From assembly GCA_031265355.1 (NCBI GenBank), contig JAISCT010000042.1, forward strand, positions 1 through 64,000: a DNA stretch of 64,000 nt, written 5' to 3'. Positions 26,077 to 34,965 of this stretch are shown here, in pieces (positions within the stretch are counted from its first letter, which is position 1; the number at the start of each line of letters is the position of its first letter). The notes beneath the pieces are model-generated. The model ran no database searches. It was not told the DNA's origin and saw only the letters and a list, made by a program, of their open reading frames with translations. Source of the stretch: Oscillospiraceae bacterium (GTDB lineage Bacteria; Bacillota; Clostridia; Oscillospirales; UBA929). Position numbers and translations under genes: made by a program.

Positions 26077-27108
26077 TCAATCGTCCGCCTCCGGCCCGCT
26101 GTTTTTCGGCTTGGGTTTGTTTTTGATTTTGTAGACGGTCTGCCCCGGTTTGCGCTTTTGCTTCTTTGCCTCTATGGCGGCAGCGCGGCGCTGGCGCTGC
26201 TCCTCCCGCATGGCCTCCTCGGCCGCCTTCCGGCGCGCCTCTAACGCGGCGCGCTCGGTGTCTTCCCGTTCGAAGATTTTGTTATAATACTTGGTAAGGA
26301 AGACGTCCTGGGCGATGCCAAAGACATTCTGGGCGATCCAGTAGATGCCGAGCAGCCCCGGGAAGCCGAAGCCAAACCAGACGGAGACCAGCGGCATCAG
26401 GAACATCGTCATCTTGACCTGGCTGCCCTGCATGGCCGGCTGTTTGGAGATCTTCTGCGCGATCCACATGGACAAGAAGGCCGTCGCGCCCGAGATGATG
26501 GGGATGAGAATCAGCCAAGACAGCTGCAACGACGGCTTGTCGGCCAAATTGAGGCCCAGGAAGCTGTAGTTGATGTCGATGAGCGGCAGCTCGGCGATGT
26601 CGGCGGGCAGCTGCCCCATGTGCTCTCCCAACCTGCTGGAGAGCATCAGTTCCCGGTATGGATCTGTCGCCGCCACATCGACGCCAAACCTGGCCAAAAA
26701 CTGGCCGATTTTGTCTAGCTGCTCCGCCGTGAGACCCATCAGCTGCGTGAACGGCTGGCGGATAACGGTGTAGAGCGCCATGAAGATGGGAAACGGAAGC
26801 AGCGACCAGAGGCAGCCGCCCATCATCGAGACGCCCTCGTCCTGATAGAGTTTCTGCACGGCCATTTGGTATTTTTGTTTGTCGGCCCCGTATTGCTTTT
26901 CCAGCTCCTTGATCTTCGGCTGAAGACGCTGGGTCCGCATCATGGCCTTTTTGCCGCGGGCGGAGAAGTAGAGCAAAATGACTTTCGTCACAAATGCAAA
27001 CAGAATAAGCGCCAACCCATAGGAGCCGGAGAATTCGTACAACACGCGCAGCAACCACGAAAAGGGCTGATAGATGAGCACATCGATAATTTGACCCAAA
27101 GCCGACAA
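26077..27108 (-). CDS. yidC: Membrane protein insertase YidC/Oxa1
   Basis: A 343-residue insertase with the Oxa1 core: GLALILFAFVTKVILLY, LQPKIKELEKQYGADKQKY, and the later helices WLILIPIISGATAFLSMW and LMPLVSVWFGFGFP. A charged C-terminal tail (rich in Lys, Arg and Glu) would contact ribosomes. No lipobox is visible. It lies in the standard rpmH-rnpA-yidD-yidC-khpB order, about 120 bases after yidD. Confidence 0.95.
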   Translation of the reverse strand: MSALGQIIDVLIYQPFSWLLRVLYEFSGSYGLALILFAFVTKVILLYFSARGKKAMMRTQRLQPKIKELEKQYGADKQKYQMAVQKLYQDEGVSMMGGCLWSLLPFPIFMALYTVIRQPFTQLMGLTAEQLDKIGQFLARFGVDVAATDPYRELMLSSRLGEHMGQLPADIAELPLIDINYSFLGLNLADKPSLQLSWLILIPIISGATAFLSMWIAQKISKQPAMQGSQVKMTMFLMPLVSVWFGFGFPGLLGIYWIAQNVFGIAQDVFLTKYYNKIFEREDTERAALEARRKAAEEAMREEQRQRRAAAIEAKKQKRKPGQTVYKIKNKPKPKNSGPEADD

Positions 27109-27228
27109 CCACCCATATTCAGTAAAGTTTGTGACCCGGAACGTTCCGCCCGGATCGGGCTCTTGGGATCCGCGCCGCCCGGCGCGGGCGCGGATCGGCG
27201 AAGCGCGCGGCCGCTGACCGGGCCGCGC

Positions 27229-27438
27229 TCAGGGGACGGGATCATACCCGCCGGCGTGAAAAGGATGACACTTCAAAACGCGGCGCAACGCAAGCCAAGC
27301 GCCGCGCGCCGCGCCGTACCGGGTGACGGCCTCCAGGGCGTACTCTGAACAGGTGGGCACAAACCGGCAGGCGGGCGGTCGCAACGGAGAGATGGATCTC
27401 CGGTAAAACCGGATGAGGGCCAACAGCACCCGCTTCAT
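27229..27438 (-). CDS. yidD: Membrane protein insertion efficiency factor YidD
   Basis: A 69-residue protein with the hallmark blocks [23 protein letters not shown] and [15 protein letters not shown]. It overlaps the end of rnpA by four bases. YidD assists membrane insertion by YidC. Confidence 0.95.
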   Translation of the reverse strand: MKRVLLALIRFYRRSISPLRPPACRFVPTCSEYALEAVTRYGAARGAWLALRRVLKCHPFHAGGYDPVP

Positions 27439-27776
27439 GGCGCCACCACGAGCCCGAGCCGCGCCATCAGGCGCAAGAGCTCCCGCTCCAACTCGGCGTA
27501 GGTGGCATCCCCGGCCCGGACGCGCGCCACCACCACGAGGTCGTGCCCTGGGCGGAAACGGCGCTCGCTCAGACGGTAGGCCTCTTTGATGCGGCGGCGC
27601 ACCCGGTTGCGCCGCACCGCTTTGCCAAGTTTCGCCCCCACCGTGAGACCCAAGCGCGTCCGCGCCGATCGGTTGGGCCGCGCGTACAGCGCCAGCAGGG
27701 GGCCCGCCAGGGAACGGCCGCGCGCGTAGGTTCGCTTAAAGTCCCGGTTGAGACGCAACGGCTCTGTGTGGCGCAT
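27435..27776 (-). CDS. rnpA: Ribonuclease P protein component
   Basis: A 113-residue basic protein with the RNase P signature [20 protein letters not shown] followed by IKEAYRL. It binds the RNase P RNA and matures tRNA 5' ends. The start at 27776 (MRHTEPLRL) is two bases before the rpmH stop; its ribosome site is weak, so translation may be coupled to rpmH. Confidence 0.94.
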   Translation of the reverse strand: MRHTEPLRLNRDFKRTYARGRSLAGPLLALYARPNRSARTRLGLTVGAKLGKAVRRNRVRRRIKEAYRLSERRFRPGHDLVVVARVRAGDATYAELERELLRLMARLGLVVAP

Positions 27777-27777
27777 C

Positions 27778-27912
27778 TCAGGCCGAGAGGACGCGGCGGC
27801 CCTTGGCGCGGCGACTGGAAAGAATCTTCCGGCCGCTTCTCGTGGCCATGCGCTTTCTGAAGCCGTGTTCTTTGGCGCGCTGCCGCTTTTTGGGCTGATA
27901 GGTTCGGAGCAA
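27778..27912 (-). CDS. rpmH: Ribosomal protein L34
   Basis: A 44-residue protein, [18 protein letters not shown] then [17 protein letters not shown], matching L34 end to end. The start is a TTG at 27912, eight bases after AGGTGG; the frame runs on upstream but the family always begins here. It is the first gene of the rpmH-rnpA-yidD-yidC-khpB cluster. Confidence 0.95.
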   Translation of the reverse strand: MLRTYQPKKRQRAKEHGFRKRMATRSGRKILSSRRAKGRRVLSA

Positions 27913-27972
27913 ATCGGACACCACCTTGTGAAGATCTCCGGCGCGCTGCCGCCGGGTCCTATAAACACTTGT

Positions 27973-28002
27973 ATTATATATGAACGGCCGGAATTCTGTC
28001 AA
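27973..28002 (-). promoter_or_regulatory. Sigma-A promoter of the rpmH cluster
   Basis: On the minus strand TTGACA (28002-27997), 18-base spacer, TATAAT (27978-27973), 60 bases upstream of rpmH. The sequence from 28003 to 28474 has no gene and no DnaA box of the TTATCCACA type. Confidence 0.8.
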
Positions 28003-28366
28003 GAAAAACCGCGCAAAGGGGCTGTGCCGGGCCGCACAAATATGTAGCTTGCCCGCTGGAGCCAACCTGAACCGATTGAGGTGATCGACGGCGACAATTT
28101 TTGGGGCGGGTTGTATCGATGAGCAGAATTCACAAAACATTCATGGGCGCTTCATGGTTCCTTAACAGATATTCATACTTTCGTAACACCTCTCGGATAT
28201 ACTGGGTTCGCTGGTGATCCACCGGACACGACAGGGCGGGGAGGGATGCATACCGGGCCGACGGGCGCCGGGCATATTACAAAACGGTCAATCGTTGCGC
28301 GCGGCGACATCTGGGGGACCGGCCAGTCCCCACAAAGGCGCCATCATCCCCTTCTGATGGAATTTA

Positions 28367-28397
28367 CAAACCCCAAGGGTCCGCCCCTTGGGGTTTG
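28367..28397. repeat. Perfect inverted repeat in the rpmH-TauE gap
   Basis: CAAACCCCAAGGG and CCCCTTGGGGTTTG form a strong hairpin with a short loop. It is not followed by a clear T run on either strand, so terminator function is uncertain. TTGACC at 28395 with TATAGG at 28418 gives a weak plus-strand promoter for the next gene. Confidence 0.45.
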
Positions 28398-28474
28398 ACC
28401 ATTTGCGATGTTCTGCGTATAGGCTGCGCACCCCCTGTACAGACTATCTATGATTACGGGAAAGGGGCTTGCCT

Positions 28475-28837
28475 ATGCGCGTACCCAAAGGGATCCTATG
28501 TGCGGCGGCCGGCGCGGCGGCCGGGGTATGCACCGGGCTCTTCGGCGCCGGCGGCGGGCTGCTGCTGGCACCGCTGCTGCGCCGGTGGACCGGGCTGGCG
28601 GACAAGACGGCCATGACGACTTCTCTGGCCGTCATCACCCCGCTGTGCCTGCTTTCCGCACTCCTGTACGGGCTGCGCGGCGCACTGCCCTTCGCGGACG
28701 CGTGGCCCTGTCTGCTGGGCGGACTCGCCGGCGGCCTGTTGGCTGGGCCGTGCTTCCGGCGCCTGCCCGCCCCGCTGCTGCGGCGTGCGCTGGGGCTGCT
28801 CCTGCTGTATGGGGGGGTACGGTGTCTGCTCTCATGA
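28475..28837 (+). CDS. TauE/SafE-family half-transporter, first of a split pair
   Basis: A 120-residue membrane protein with about four helices and the TSUP signature GLFGAGGGLLLAPLL followed by ALADKT-type loop residues. TauE/SafE transporters usually have about 250 residues made of two such halves; this gene encodes one half. The start at 28475 is seven bases after AAAGGGG. Its TGA overlaps the start of the next gene (ATGA), so the two halves are translated together and probably form a heterodimer. The family exports sulfite, sulfoacetate or related anions; the substrate here is unknown. Confidence 0.85.
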   Translation: MRVPKGILCAAAGAAAGVCTGLFGAGGGLLLAPLLRRWTGLADKTAMTTSLAVITPLCLLSALLYGLRGALPFADAWPCLLGGLAGGLLAGPCFRRLPAPLLRRALGLLLLYGGVRCLLS

Positions 28838-29202
28838 ACCCATTCATTGGCGCGCTGGTGGGGCTCGCGGCCGGGCTCCTCGCGGGGTGCGGCCTTGGCG
28901 GCGGCGCGCCGCTCATGCTTTATTTGTCGCTGACAGGGCTCCCACAGCAGGCCGTACAGGGCGCGGGCCTGCTGTGTTTCCTGCCCGCCGCCCTGACGGC
29001 GCTCTGGGGGCACATCCGGACCCGCGGCGTCGACTGGCCGACCGTCCCGCCCGCGGCGGCCGGCGGACTCGCGACCGCCGCCCTGGGCGCTTTTCTCGCG
29101 CAAAACATCGACGGCGTCTGGCTGCGCCGTCTGTTTGGTCTGCTGCTGCTCATCATGGGTCTGCGCGAACTTCTAACCCGCCCCGCCGACCCAACCACCT
29201 AA
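28834..29202 (+). CDS. TauE/SafE-family half-transporter, second of a split pair
   Basis: A 122-residue membrane protein with about four helices. GLLAGCGLGGGAPLMLYL mirrors the Gly-rich signature of the first half, followed by LPQQAVQGAGLLCF. It starts inside the last codons of the upstream gene (ATGA overlap) and has no ribosome site of its own, pointing to coupled translation. It is the counterpart half of one TSUP transporter. Confidence 0.85.
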   Translation: MNPFIGALVGLAAGLLAGCGLGGGAPLMLYLSLTGLPQQAVQGAGLLCFLPAALTALWGHIRTRGVDWPTVPPAAAGGLATAALGAFLAQNIDGVWLRRLFGLLLLIMGLRELLTRPADPTT

Positions 29203-29307
29203 ACACGCGCGGACGACGGGCTGGGCGGCCGTACGCCGCCCCTACAATCGCCCTCCGTCCCCCACTCGTCTCCCGTCTCCCGATTGTCAATTCGGCGCGG
29301 CGCGGCG

Positions 29308-30462
29308 CTAGCTCACTTCCACGCTGGCCTTTGTCGAGACGATGTTGATGTAGCTCTGCCCCCGGCCGAGGACAAGGGGCGCGCCGCCGTCTTTCAGCGT
29401 ATAGACAAACGGGGCGTCGTGGGACGCCTTGGACCAAACGATGGACGTCATCCGGCCGCCGCAGGCGAAGAAACCCTCACCGGTGCCGGTCAGGCGGGTC
29501 GTCAGCCGCCCGGCACTGTCGCCCTTGACCTGGCTGACCGCGGCGCGCAGCACCAATACATTGACCACCGAGACCTGCGTTTCGTCCTGTCCGTCTATGT
29601 AAGGGGCGTCGTACTGTGTGCAGGCATATCGTTTTGTCTCCGGGTCATAGGTGAAAAGTCCTGTCTTGTAGGAGGAATACCGGACCGAGATCGACACGGC
29701 CGGCGCACCGGGAGCGGGCGTGCCGTCATCGGCGAAGCGAAGAGCCTCACGGTAGCCCTCCTCGTGGCGGATACGCACTTTCAGCGTCTGGAAGACGGAC
29801 TCAATACGCGCCCCCGACGTGAAGGCGCTGTGTTCGAGTCCGGCGTTTTTGATGCGGTCCTTGTCGCGCCAGTAGAGCGATCCCTCGTAACCCCGCAGGC
29901 AGTCGAGCGCGGCCACGCCGCGCCTTTTGATCTCCGTGTACGCCTCCGGGCTGCCCCCGGCGTGCAGCAGGATGGCGTCGTGCCCCTGCGCGATGTCCAG
30001 GTAGTAGGCCCGCGTGCTGCGCACGGTGCCGATCTGCGGCACCTGGGAGGGATTCTGAAAGACCCCCACCATCCGGGTGATGCCACCCTCGGCCAGCGCC
30101 TCATAGATGATATCCGCCTGCGAGACGCCGAACATGGGCAGCGCCTTCTTCAAATTGTTGAGCATGACGGCCGCCGGCCGCCGGTCCTCGTAATCCGCCT
30201 CCATCGGCAGGCCCGTCAACGGATTGATCCCCTCCAGGCCCTCGTACGGATTCGGGGTCGGCGTCGGCGAAGGCGGCGGCGTGGAGGGCGGCGTCGGCGT
30301 CTCGATCATCTCGGGCGTGGGCGACGGCGCGGGCTCGGGTCCGGTCCCGGTCCCGCAGGCGCCGAACAACGCACCGGCCAACAGCACGCCACCCAAAAGC
30401 AGACCGGCGCGCCCGGCGCGACGCCAAACAACACCACGCGGACAGCGTGCAAATTTTCCCAA
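29308..30462 (-). CDS. DUF3048 (YerB-like) lipoprotein
   Basis: A 384-residue exported protein: a basic start and hydrophobic stretch end in the lipobox-like ALFGAC, then a Pro/Thr linker, then two DUF3048 regions (NPLTGLPMEADYEDRRPAAVMLNN, VRSTRAYYLDIAQGHDAILLH, and near the end YINIV). The start is a TTG at 30462, seven bases after GGAGGG; the ATGs upstream overlap that ribosome site. Family function is poorly known. It has its own promoter and faces the GtrA gene. Confidence 0.88.
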   Translation of the reverse strand: MGKFARCPRGVVWRRAGRAGLLLGGVLLAGALFGACGTGTGPEPAPSPTPEMIETPTPPSTPPPSPTPTPNPYEGLEGINPLTGLPMEADYEDRRPAAVMLNNLKKALPMFGVSQADIIYEALAEGGITRMVGVFQNPSQVPQIGTVRSTRAYYLDIAQGHDAILLHAGGSPEAYTEIKRRGVAALDCLRGYEGSLYWRDKDRIKNAGLEHSAFTSGARIESVFQTLKVRIRHEEGYREALRFADDGTPAPGAPAVSISVRYSSYKTGLFTYDPETKRYACTQYDAPYIDGQDETQVSVVNVLVLRAAVSQVKGDSAGRLTTRLTGTGEGFFACGGRMTSIVWSKASHDAPFVYTLKDGGAPLVLGRGQSYINIVSTKASVEVS

Positions 30463-30580
30463 TGAGCGTCCCTCCATCATCACAAAATACCGTTCGACAT
30501 ATAAACATATAGTAATATTTCGATAAGTTTATACTATATATTTTCTTTTTCGCGCCATTTTCCGGTCCTTTTTCATTTTC

Positions 30581-30609
30581 ATTGTATCCCTCCCAGATCC
30601 GGGTGTCAA
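30581..30609 (-). promoter_or_regulatory. Sigma-A promoter of the DUF3048 gene
   Basis: On the minus strand TTGACA (30609-30604), 17-base spacer, TACAAT (30586-30581). The leader to the TTG start is about 115 bases and AT-rich. Confidence 0.75.
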
Positions 30610-30626
30610 TCCAAACGCGTCCCCGG

Positions 30627-30655
30627 TTGCCAGTGCGGGTTTCTCGTGATATGAT
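30627..30655 (+). promoter_or_regulatory. Sigma-A promoter of the GtrA gene
   Basis: TTGCCA (30627-30632), 17-base spacer, TATGAT (30650-30655). It is divergent from, and 18 bases away from, the DUF3048 promoter. Confidence 0.6.
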
Positions 30656-30695
30656 AAAAGCCATATGCGTGATGCGCGCGAGAGGGGGCGGCGGT

Positions 30696-31163
30696 ATGCC
30701 GGCCAAGAGGGAAACACCGGCCGGGCCGCCGGCGGGCCGCCGGCGGGAGAGCTGGGTGCGGCTCCTCCGTTACGGCGTGGTGGGAGGCCTCACCACGGCT
30801 GTCAACTGGGGGCTGTTCACACTGCTCTACACCGTCTGGCAGATGAACGAGAATCTGTCCAACGCCATTTCGGTGGTGTGCGCCGTGTGCTTCGCCTATC
30901 TCGCAAACAAGCATTTCGTGTTCCGCGCCCGGTGTGCCGATAAGCGCGCGCTGGCGCGCGAGGCTCTCTCTTTTTTTTCGGCGCGCGCGGCCACCATGCT
31001 CTTCGAGCTCGGCGGCGTCTTTGTCTTCGTGACCCTGATCGGCTGGACGAATCAAGCTTTCTGGGTCAAGGGCGTCATCAACGTGGTGGTGATTTTTCTA
31101 AATTACATCCTCTCCCAACGCCTCGTTTTCCAAAAACAGGCGCACCCGGCGGATAGCATGTGA
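30696..31163 (+). CDS. GtrA-like membrane protein
   Basis: A 155-residue protein with four transmembrane helices and GtrA blocks: LLRYGVVGGLTTAVNWGLF, NAISVVCAVCFAYLANKHFVF and VVVIFLNYILSQRLVF. GtrA proteins take part in moving polyprenyl-linked sugars in cell-surface polysaccharide assembly. The start at 30696 follows GAGAGGGGG; upstream in-frame ATGs have weaker signals. No glycosyltransferase is adjacent. Confidence 0.88.
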   Translation: MPAKRETPAGPPAGRRRESWVRLLRYGVVGGLTTAVNWGLFTLLYTVWQMNENLSNAISVVCAVCFAYLANKHFVFRARCADKRALAREALSFFSARAATMLFELGGVFVFVTLIGWTNQAFWVKGVINVVVIFLNYILSQRLVFQKQAHPADSM

Positions 31164-31182
31164 AAAAAAACACAATCAGATC

Positions 31183-31211
31183 TTTTCAATCCCGTTTGGA
31201 TGTGATATAGT
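31183..31211 (+). promoter_or_regulatory. Probable promoter of the decarboxylase operon
   Basis: TTTTCA (31183-31188), 17-base spacer, TATAGT (31206-31211), 37 bases before the first start codon. The -35 is weak, so activation may be needed. Confidence 0.45.
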
Positions 31212-31247
31212 AAATCTGATATGCAAATGTGAAGGAGGATTGCTTCG

Positions 31248-32627
31248 ATGAGGAAAATCGCGTTCACAGAGACCGTTCTGCGCGATGCGGGCCAGTCGTT
31301 GATTGCCACCCGTCTCCCATATGAGAAGTTCGAACCCATTCTGGAGACGTTGGACCGGGCCGGCTATTATTCCCTGGAGTGTTGGGGCGGCGCCACGTTC
31401 GACACCTGCCTGCGTTATCTCCACGAGGACCCGTGGGAGCGGCTGCGCAACATCCGCAAGCGCGTCAAGAACACAAAACTGCAGATGCTGCTGCGCGGAC
31501 AGAACCTGCTCGGCTACAAGCACTACCCCGACGATGTGGTGCGGACTTTTGTCGCGAAGTCCATCGAAAACGGCATCGACGTCATCCGCATCTTCGACGC
31601 GCTAAACGATCTGCGCAACCTGGACGTCAGCGTCAAAGAGACGATCAAGCGCAAGGGCGTCGCCCAGGTGGCCATCAGCTACACCACAAGCCCCGTGCAC
31701 ACGCTGGAGAACTATGTGGCGCTCATCAAGCAGATCGAGTCGATGGGCGCGTCCACGCTGTGCATCAAGGACATGGCCGGCGTGATGAGCCCGAAGGAGT
31801 GCTACGACCTCGTGAAGGCCATCAAAGAGAATTCCAAACTGCCGCTGCATGTGCACACCCACTCCACCACGGGGCTCGCTTTCATGACCTATCTGAAGGC
31901 GGTCGAGGCCGGGGCGGACGTCATCGACACGGCCATCTCCAGCTTCTCGGGCGGCACGTCCCAGCCGGCCACCGAGACCTTGGCTTACGCGCTGGCACAG
32001 CTCGGCTACGAGACGGGCCTCAAGACGGACGTGTTGAAAGAGATCAACGATTACTTTAGGCCGATCCGCGACGAATACATCCAGTCGGGTCTGATGGACG
32101 CGCTGGTCATGGGCACGGAGACCGACGCGCTCAACTACCAGATCCCGGGCGGCATGCTCTCGAACCTCGTCAGCCAGCTCAAAGCGCAAAACGCGCTGGA
32201 CCGCTTCCAGGCCGTGCTGGAGGAAACGCCTAAGGTGCGGGAGGAGCTCGGCTACCCGCCGCTCGTCACACCAATGAGCCAGATGGTGGGCGTGCAGGCC
32301 GTGGCCAATGTACTCTCCGGCGAACGCTACCGGAACGTCTCGAAGGAAGTGCGCGCGTATCTGCGCGGGGAATACGGCGCGGCGCCCGGCTCGGTGAACC
32401 CGGAGGTGCTGAAAAAGGTGCTGGGCGACGAGGCCCCTATCACCGGCCGTTTTGCCGGCACCCTCGGCGAGGGCCTGGAGGCAGGCCGGAAGGAAGCCGG
32501 CGCGCTGGCTGCCTCCACCGAGGACGTGCTCTCTTACATTGTGTTTCCGCAGGTGGCGGAGCGCTTCTTCGCCTGGCGCGAGGAGCAGAAAACACGCCGG
32601 CTCCCCTACACAATCGTCAAGATATAA
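31248..32627 (+). CDS. oadA: Oxaloacetate decarboxylase alpha (carboxyltransferase) subunit
   Basis: A 459-residue DRE-TIM metallolyase: TVLRDAGQSLIATRL carries the first metal ligand, ECWGGATFDTCLRYL and LLRGQNLLGYKHYPDD are hallmark of the pyruvate carboxylase/OAD carboxyltransferase, and the metal His pair is in LPLHVHTHSTTG, with the biotin-site Lys in STLCIKDMAG. It transfers CO2 from oxaloacetate to biotin on a carrier. Unlike enterobacterial OadA it lacks the C-terminal biotin domain, which is encoded two genes downstream. It opens a four-gene operon with GGAGG before the ATG. Confidence 0.9.
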   Translation: MRKIAFTETVLRDAGQSLIATRLPYEKFEPILETLDRAGYYSLECWGGATFDTCLRYLHEDPWERLRNIRKRVKNTKLQMLLRGQNLLGYKHYPDDVVRTFVAKSIENGIDVIRIFDALNDLRNLDVSVKETIKRKGVAQVAISYTTSPVHTLENYVALIKQIESMGASTLCIKDMAGVMSPKECYDLVKAIKENSKLPLHVHTHSTTGLAFMTYLKAVEAGADVIDTAISSFSGGTSQPATETLAYALAQLGYETGLKTDVLKEINDYFRPIRDEYIQSGLMDALVMGTETDALNYQIPGGMLSNLVSQLKAQNALDRFQAVLEETPKVREELGYPPLVTPMSQMVGVQAVANVLSGERYRNVSKEVRAYLRGEYGAAPGSVNPEVLKKVLGDEAPITGRFAGTLGEGLEAGRKEAGALAASTEDVLSYIVFPQVAERFFAWREEQKTRRLPYTIVKI

Positions 32628-32644
32628 AAGGAGGAAGAGACACC

Positions 32645-33001
32645 ATGTTGTTTCTCGCCGCCGCCCGAACCGCGGAGCAGCTCACCGAGATCTCTCTGTC
32701 CGAGGGACTCCTCATGTCCGTGCTCGGTATGGCTGTCGTGTTCGTGGCGCTGGTCGCCATCATGGCGCTGACAAAGCTGCAAAGCACCGTCATCCTATCG
32801 CTTCAGAACAAGCGCGGGCAGGCCGCCGTCCCCGCGCCGGCGGCCGTATCGGCTACCGCGCCGGTTCCCGGCCCAGGCCCCGGCACCGTGGCGCTCTTCG
32901 GTGTGGAAGATAAAATCGCGGCGATGATCATGGCCATTGTGGCCGATGAGATGAAAACGCCGCTGAATGAACTTCGCTTCATTTCTATCAAGGAAGTATA
33001 G
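32645..33001 (+). CDS. oadG: OadG-like small subunit of the Na+ decarboxylase pump
   Basis: A 118-residue protein: one transmembrane helix (about 22-42, LLMSVLGMAVVFVALVAIMAL), a Pro/Ala linker, and a soluble end (VEDKIAAMIMAIVADEM, LRFISIKEV). This is the OadG/MmdD layout that anchors the carboxyltransferase and carrier to the beta subunit. Similarity is mainly in topology and context. Confidence 0.8.
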   Translation: MLFLAAARTAEQLTEISLSEGLLMSVLGMAVVFVALVAIMALTKLQSTVILSLQNKRGQAAVPAPAAVSATAPVPGPGPGTVALFGVEDKIAAMIMAIVADEMKTPLNELRFISIKEV

Positions 33002-33013
33002 GAGGGGAACGAG

Positions 33014-33391
33014 ATGAAATACCGTGTGACACTGGGCGGAAAGACCTATGAAGTGGAAGTGGAAAAGGGAGAGGCCATCTTGGTCGATGTGGCAAACGCC
33101 GCCGCGCCGGCGCCTGTCGCGGCGCCCACACCGGCTCCGGTCGCCGCAGCGGCCCCTGCTCCAGCCGCCGTCGGCGCGGGCGAGGTGGTGGCTTCGCCGA
33201 TGCCCGGCACGATCCTGTCCGTCAAGGTCGCGGCCGGTCAGGCCGTCAAGAAGGGCGCCGTGCTGGTCATTCTTGAGGCCATGAAGATGGAAAACGAGAT
33301 CGTGGCGTCTCGGGACGCCTCCGTGGGGCAAGTGTTCGTGGCGCAAGGCGCTTCCGTCGACACCGGGACGCCGCTTCTCACGTTGGTATAG
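33014..33391 (+). CDS. Biotin carrier subunit
   Basis: A 125-residue protein: an N-terminal beta region, a long Ala/Pro hinge (about 30-55), and a biotinyl domain with the modified lysine in EAMKMENEI near residue 95. It carries CO2 from the alpha subunit to the membrane subunit. It starts 12 bases after the OadG-like gene with AGGAGGGG. Confidence 0.93.
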   Translation: MKYRVTLGGKTYEVEVEKGEAILVDVANAAAPAPVAAPTPAPVAAAAPAPAAVGAGEVVASPMPGTILSVKVAAGQAVKKGAVLVILEAMKMENEIVASRDASVGQVFVAQGASVDTGTPLLTLV

Positions 33392-33405
33392 AGTGGGGTG
33401 AAAGA

Positions 33406-34605
33406 ATGAATGTAGGGAAAGTCCTGCAAGATCTTTGGGAAACTTCCGGGTTCAACAACCTGTTTGTTCACTGGGAAAACGCCGCGATGGTGGTCATCGC
33501 GTGCGTCCTTTTGTATCTGGCGCTCGTCAAGGGCTTCGAGCCGCTGCTGCTTGTAGGCATCGCCTTCGGCATGCTGCTGACCAACCTGCCGCTGGGCGGA
33601 CTCATGCACATGGAATTTTACCAAGACAAAGTCATCGATTACGGGCGCGTCCTGCACGACGGAGGTCTTCTCGACATCCTCTATCTGGGCGTCAAGCTTG
33701 GGGTTTACCCCTGTCTCATCTTCCTCGGCATCGGAGCCATGACGGACTTCGGCCCACTGATCTCCCGCCCGTCCTCGCTGCTGTTGGGCGCGGCGGCGCA
33801 GCTCGGTATCTACTGCGCTTTCATATTGTCGTCCCTGCTCGGGTTTACCCCGCAGGAGGCGGCCTCGATCGGTATCATCGGAGGGGCCGACGGGCCGACG
33901 GCCATCTTCCTGACCTCACGTCTGGCCTCCCACCTGCTCGGGCCCATCGCGGTGGCCGCGTATTCGTACATGGCGCTCATCCCGCTCATTCAGCCGCCCA
34001 TCATGCGGGCGCTGACGACGCCCAAAGAGCGTGAGACCAAGATGGAACAGGTGCGCGCCGTCAGCAAGACCGAAAAGATCATCTTCCCCATCGTCGTGAC
34101 TCTCTTCTCTGTGCTGCTGCTGCCGTCGGTCGCGCCTCTCATCGGTATGCTGATGCTGGGCAATCTCTTCCGGGAGTGCGGCGTGGTGGAGCGTCTCTCC
34201 GACACGGCGCAAAACGCGCTCATCAACATCGTCACGATCTTTCTCAGCGTCACCGTGGGCGCCACAAGCGTGGGCTGGCTGATCAACGGCGACGGCGTCA
34301 GTGTGGGCTTCCTCAGCCTCAATACGATCAAGATCATCGCACTCGGGCTGTTCGCCTTCGGCTTCTCGACAGTGGGCGGCACCCTGTTTGGGAAGCTCAT
34401 GTACAAACTCTCCGGCGGCAAGGTGAACCCGCTGATCGGCTCGGCCGGCGTCTCGGCCGTGCCAATGGCGGCGCGCGTCTCGCAAAAGCTCGGTCAGGAG
34501 GCGAACCCCTCCAACTTCCTGCTGATGCACGCGATGGGCCCCAACGTGGCCGGCGTCATCGGCTCGGCCGTGGCCGCCGGGTTCCTGCTCAGCGTCTTCG
34601 GCTGA
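33406..34605 (+). CDS. oadB: Na+-translocating decarboxylase beta subunit
   Basis: A 399-residue integral membrane protein of the OadB/GcdB/MmdB family. Key blocks are [27 protein letters not shown], the ion-site region [16 protein letters not shown], and [14 protein letters not shown] at the end. It decarboxylates the carboxybiotin carrier and exports Na+. With the three genes before it the operon forms a complete pump. The specificity (oxaloacetate, rather than methylmalonyl- or glutaconyl-CoA) comes from the alpha subunit type. Confidence 0.93.
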   Translation: MNVGKVLQDLWETSGFNNLFVHWENAAMVVIACVLLYLALVKGFEPLLLVGIAFGMLLTNLPLGGLMHMEFYQDKVIDYGRVLHDGGLLDILYLGVKLGVYPCLIFLGIGAMTDFGPLISRPSSLLLGAAAQLGIYCAFILSSLLGFTPQEAASIGIIGGADGPTAIFLTSRLASHLLGPIAVAAYSYMALIPLIQPPIMRALTTPKERETKMEQVRAVSKTEKIIFPIVVTLFSVLLLPSVAPLIGMLMLGNLFRECGVVERLSDTAQNALINIVTIFLSVTVGATSVGWLINGDGVSVGFLSLNTIKIIALGLFAFGFSTVGGTLFGKLMYKLSGGKVNPLIGSAGVSAVPMAARVSQKLGQEANPSNFLLMHAMGPNVAGVIGSAVAAGFLLSVFG

Positions 34606-34623
34606 GCGGCGCGACTTAACGCC

Positions 34624-34760
34624 AATCGAGTGGAGGGAGTGAATAGCTCCCGTCCTCTCACACCACCGTACGTACCGTTCGGTATACGGCGGTTCGGCAA
34701 CGCTCGTGCACCGCCTCGTACTTCTTGGACACGTCCGCGTATCCACGGAGTGCGAGGCGG
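34624..34760 (-). mobile_element. Group II intron 3'-end remnant
   Basis: Read on the minus strand, 34693-34662 folds as a domain V-like hairpin of about 32 bases (ACCGCCGTA pairs with TACGGTGGT, with a CG bulge and GAAC loop). It is followed by GTGTGAGAGGACGGGAGC and a GGGAG/CTCCC domain VI-like hairpin ending near ACTCGAT at 34624. CCGCCTCG/CGAGGCGG (34711-34760) may be the base of domain IV. No reverse transcriptase frame is present, so the element is a decayed tail; its 5' limit may reach about 34880. It lies just past oadB, antisense to it. Confidence 0.65.
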
Positions 34761-34965
34761 TCGTTCGTAATGGTCGTGGTGAGTATCCAGCTGCCGGCTA
34801 TCCCGCACAAACCTACTGGGCCTCCGTCCTTTTGGCGCTTCCCACATGGTCTGCTGCAAATTGCGCATCCCACCCTTGATTTTCTCCTTTTTGTTTCGTA
34901 TAATGAAGGTGAAATCTTTGCGCGAGGGACAGACGTTCGCCTCACTGATGTTGGAGGATTGACGC

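Noticed and set aside
28003..28474. Chromosomal origin next to rpmH
   Set aside because: No DnaA boxes, no AT-rich unwinding region and no dnaA gene are present.
30529..30582. Short basic peptide frame of 17 residues with GGAGGG upstream, before the DUF3048 gene
   Set aside because: Its ATG overlaps the TACAAT -10 of the DUF3048 promoter, so the transcript would begin after the start codon.
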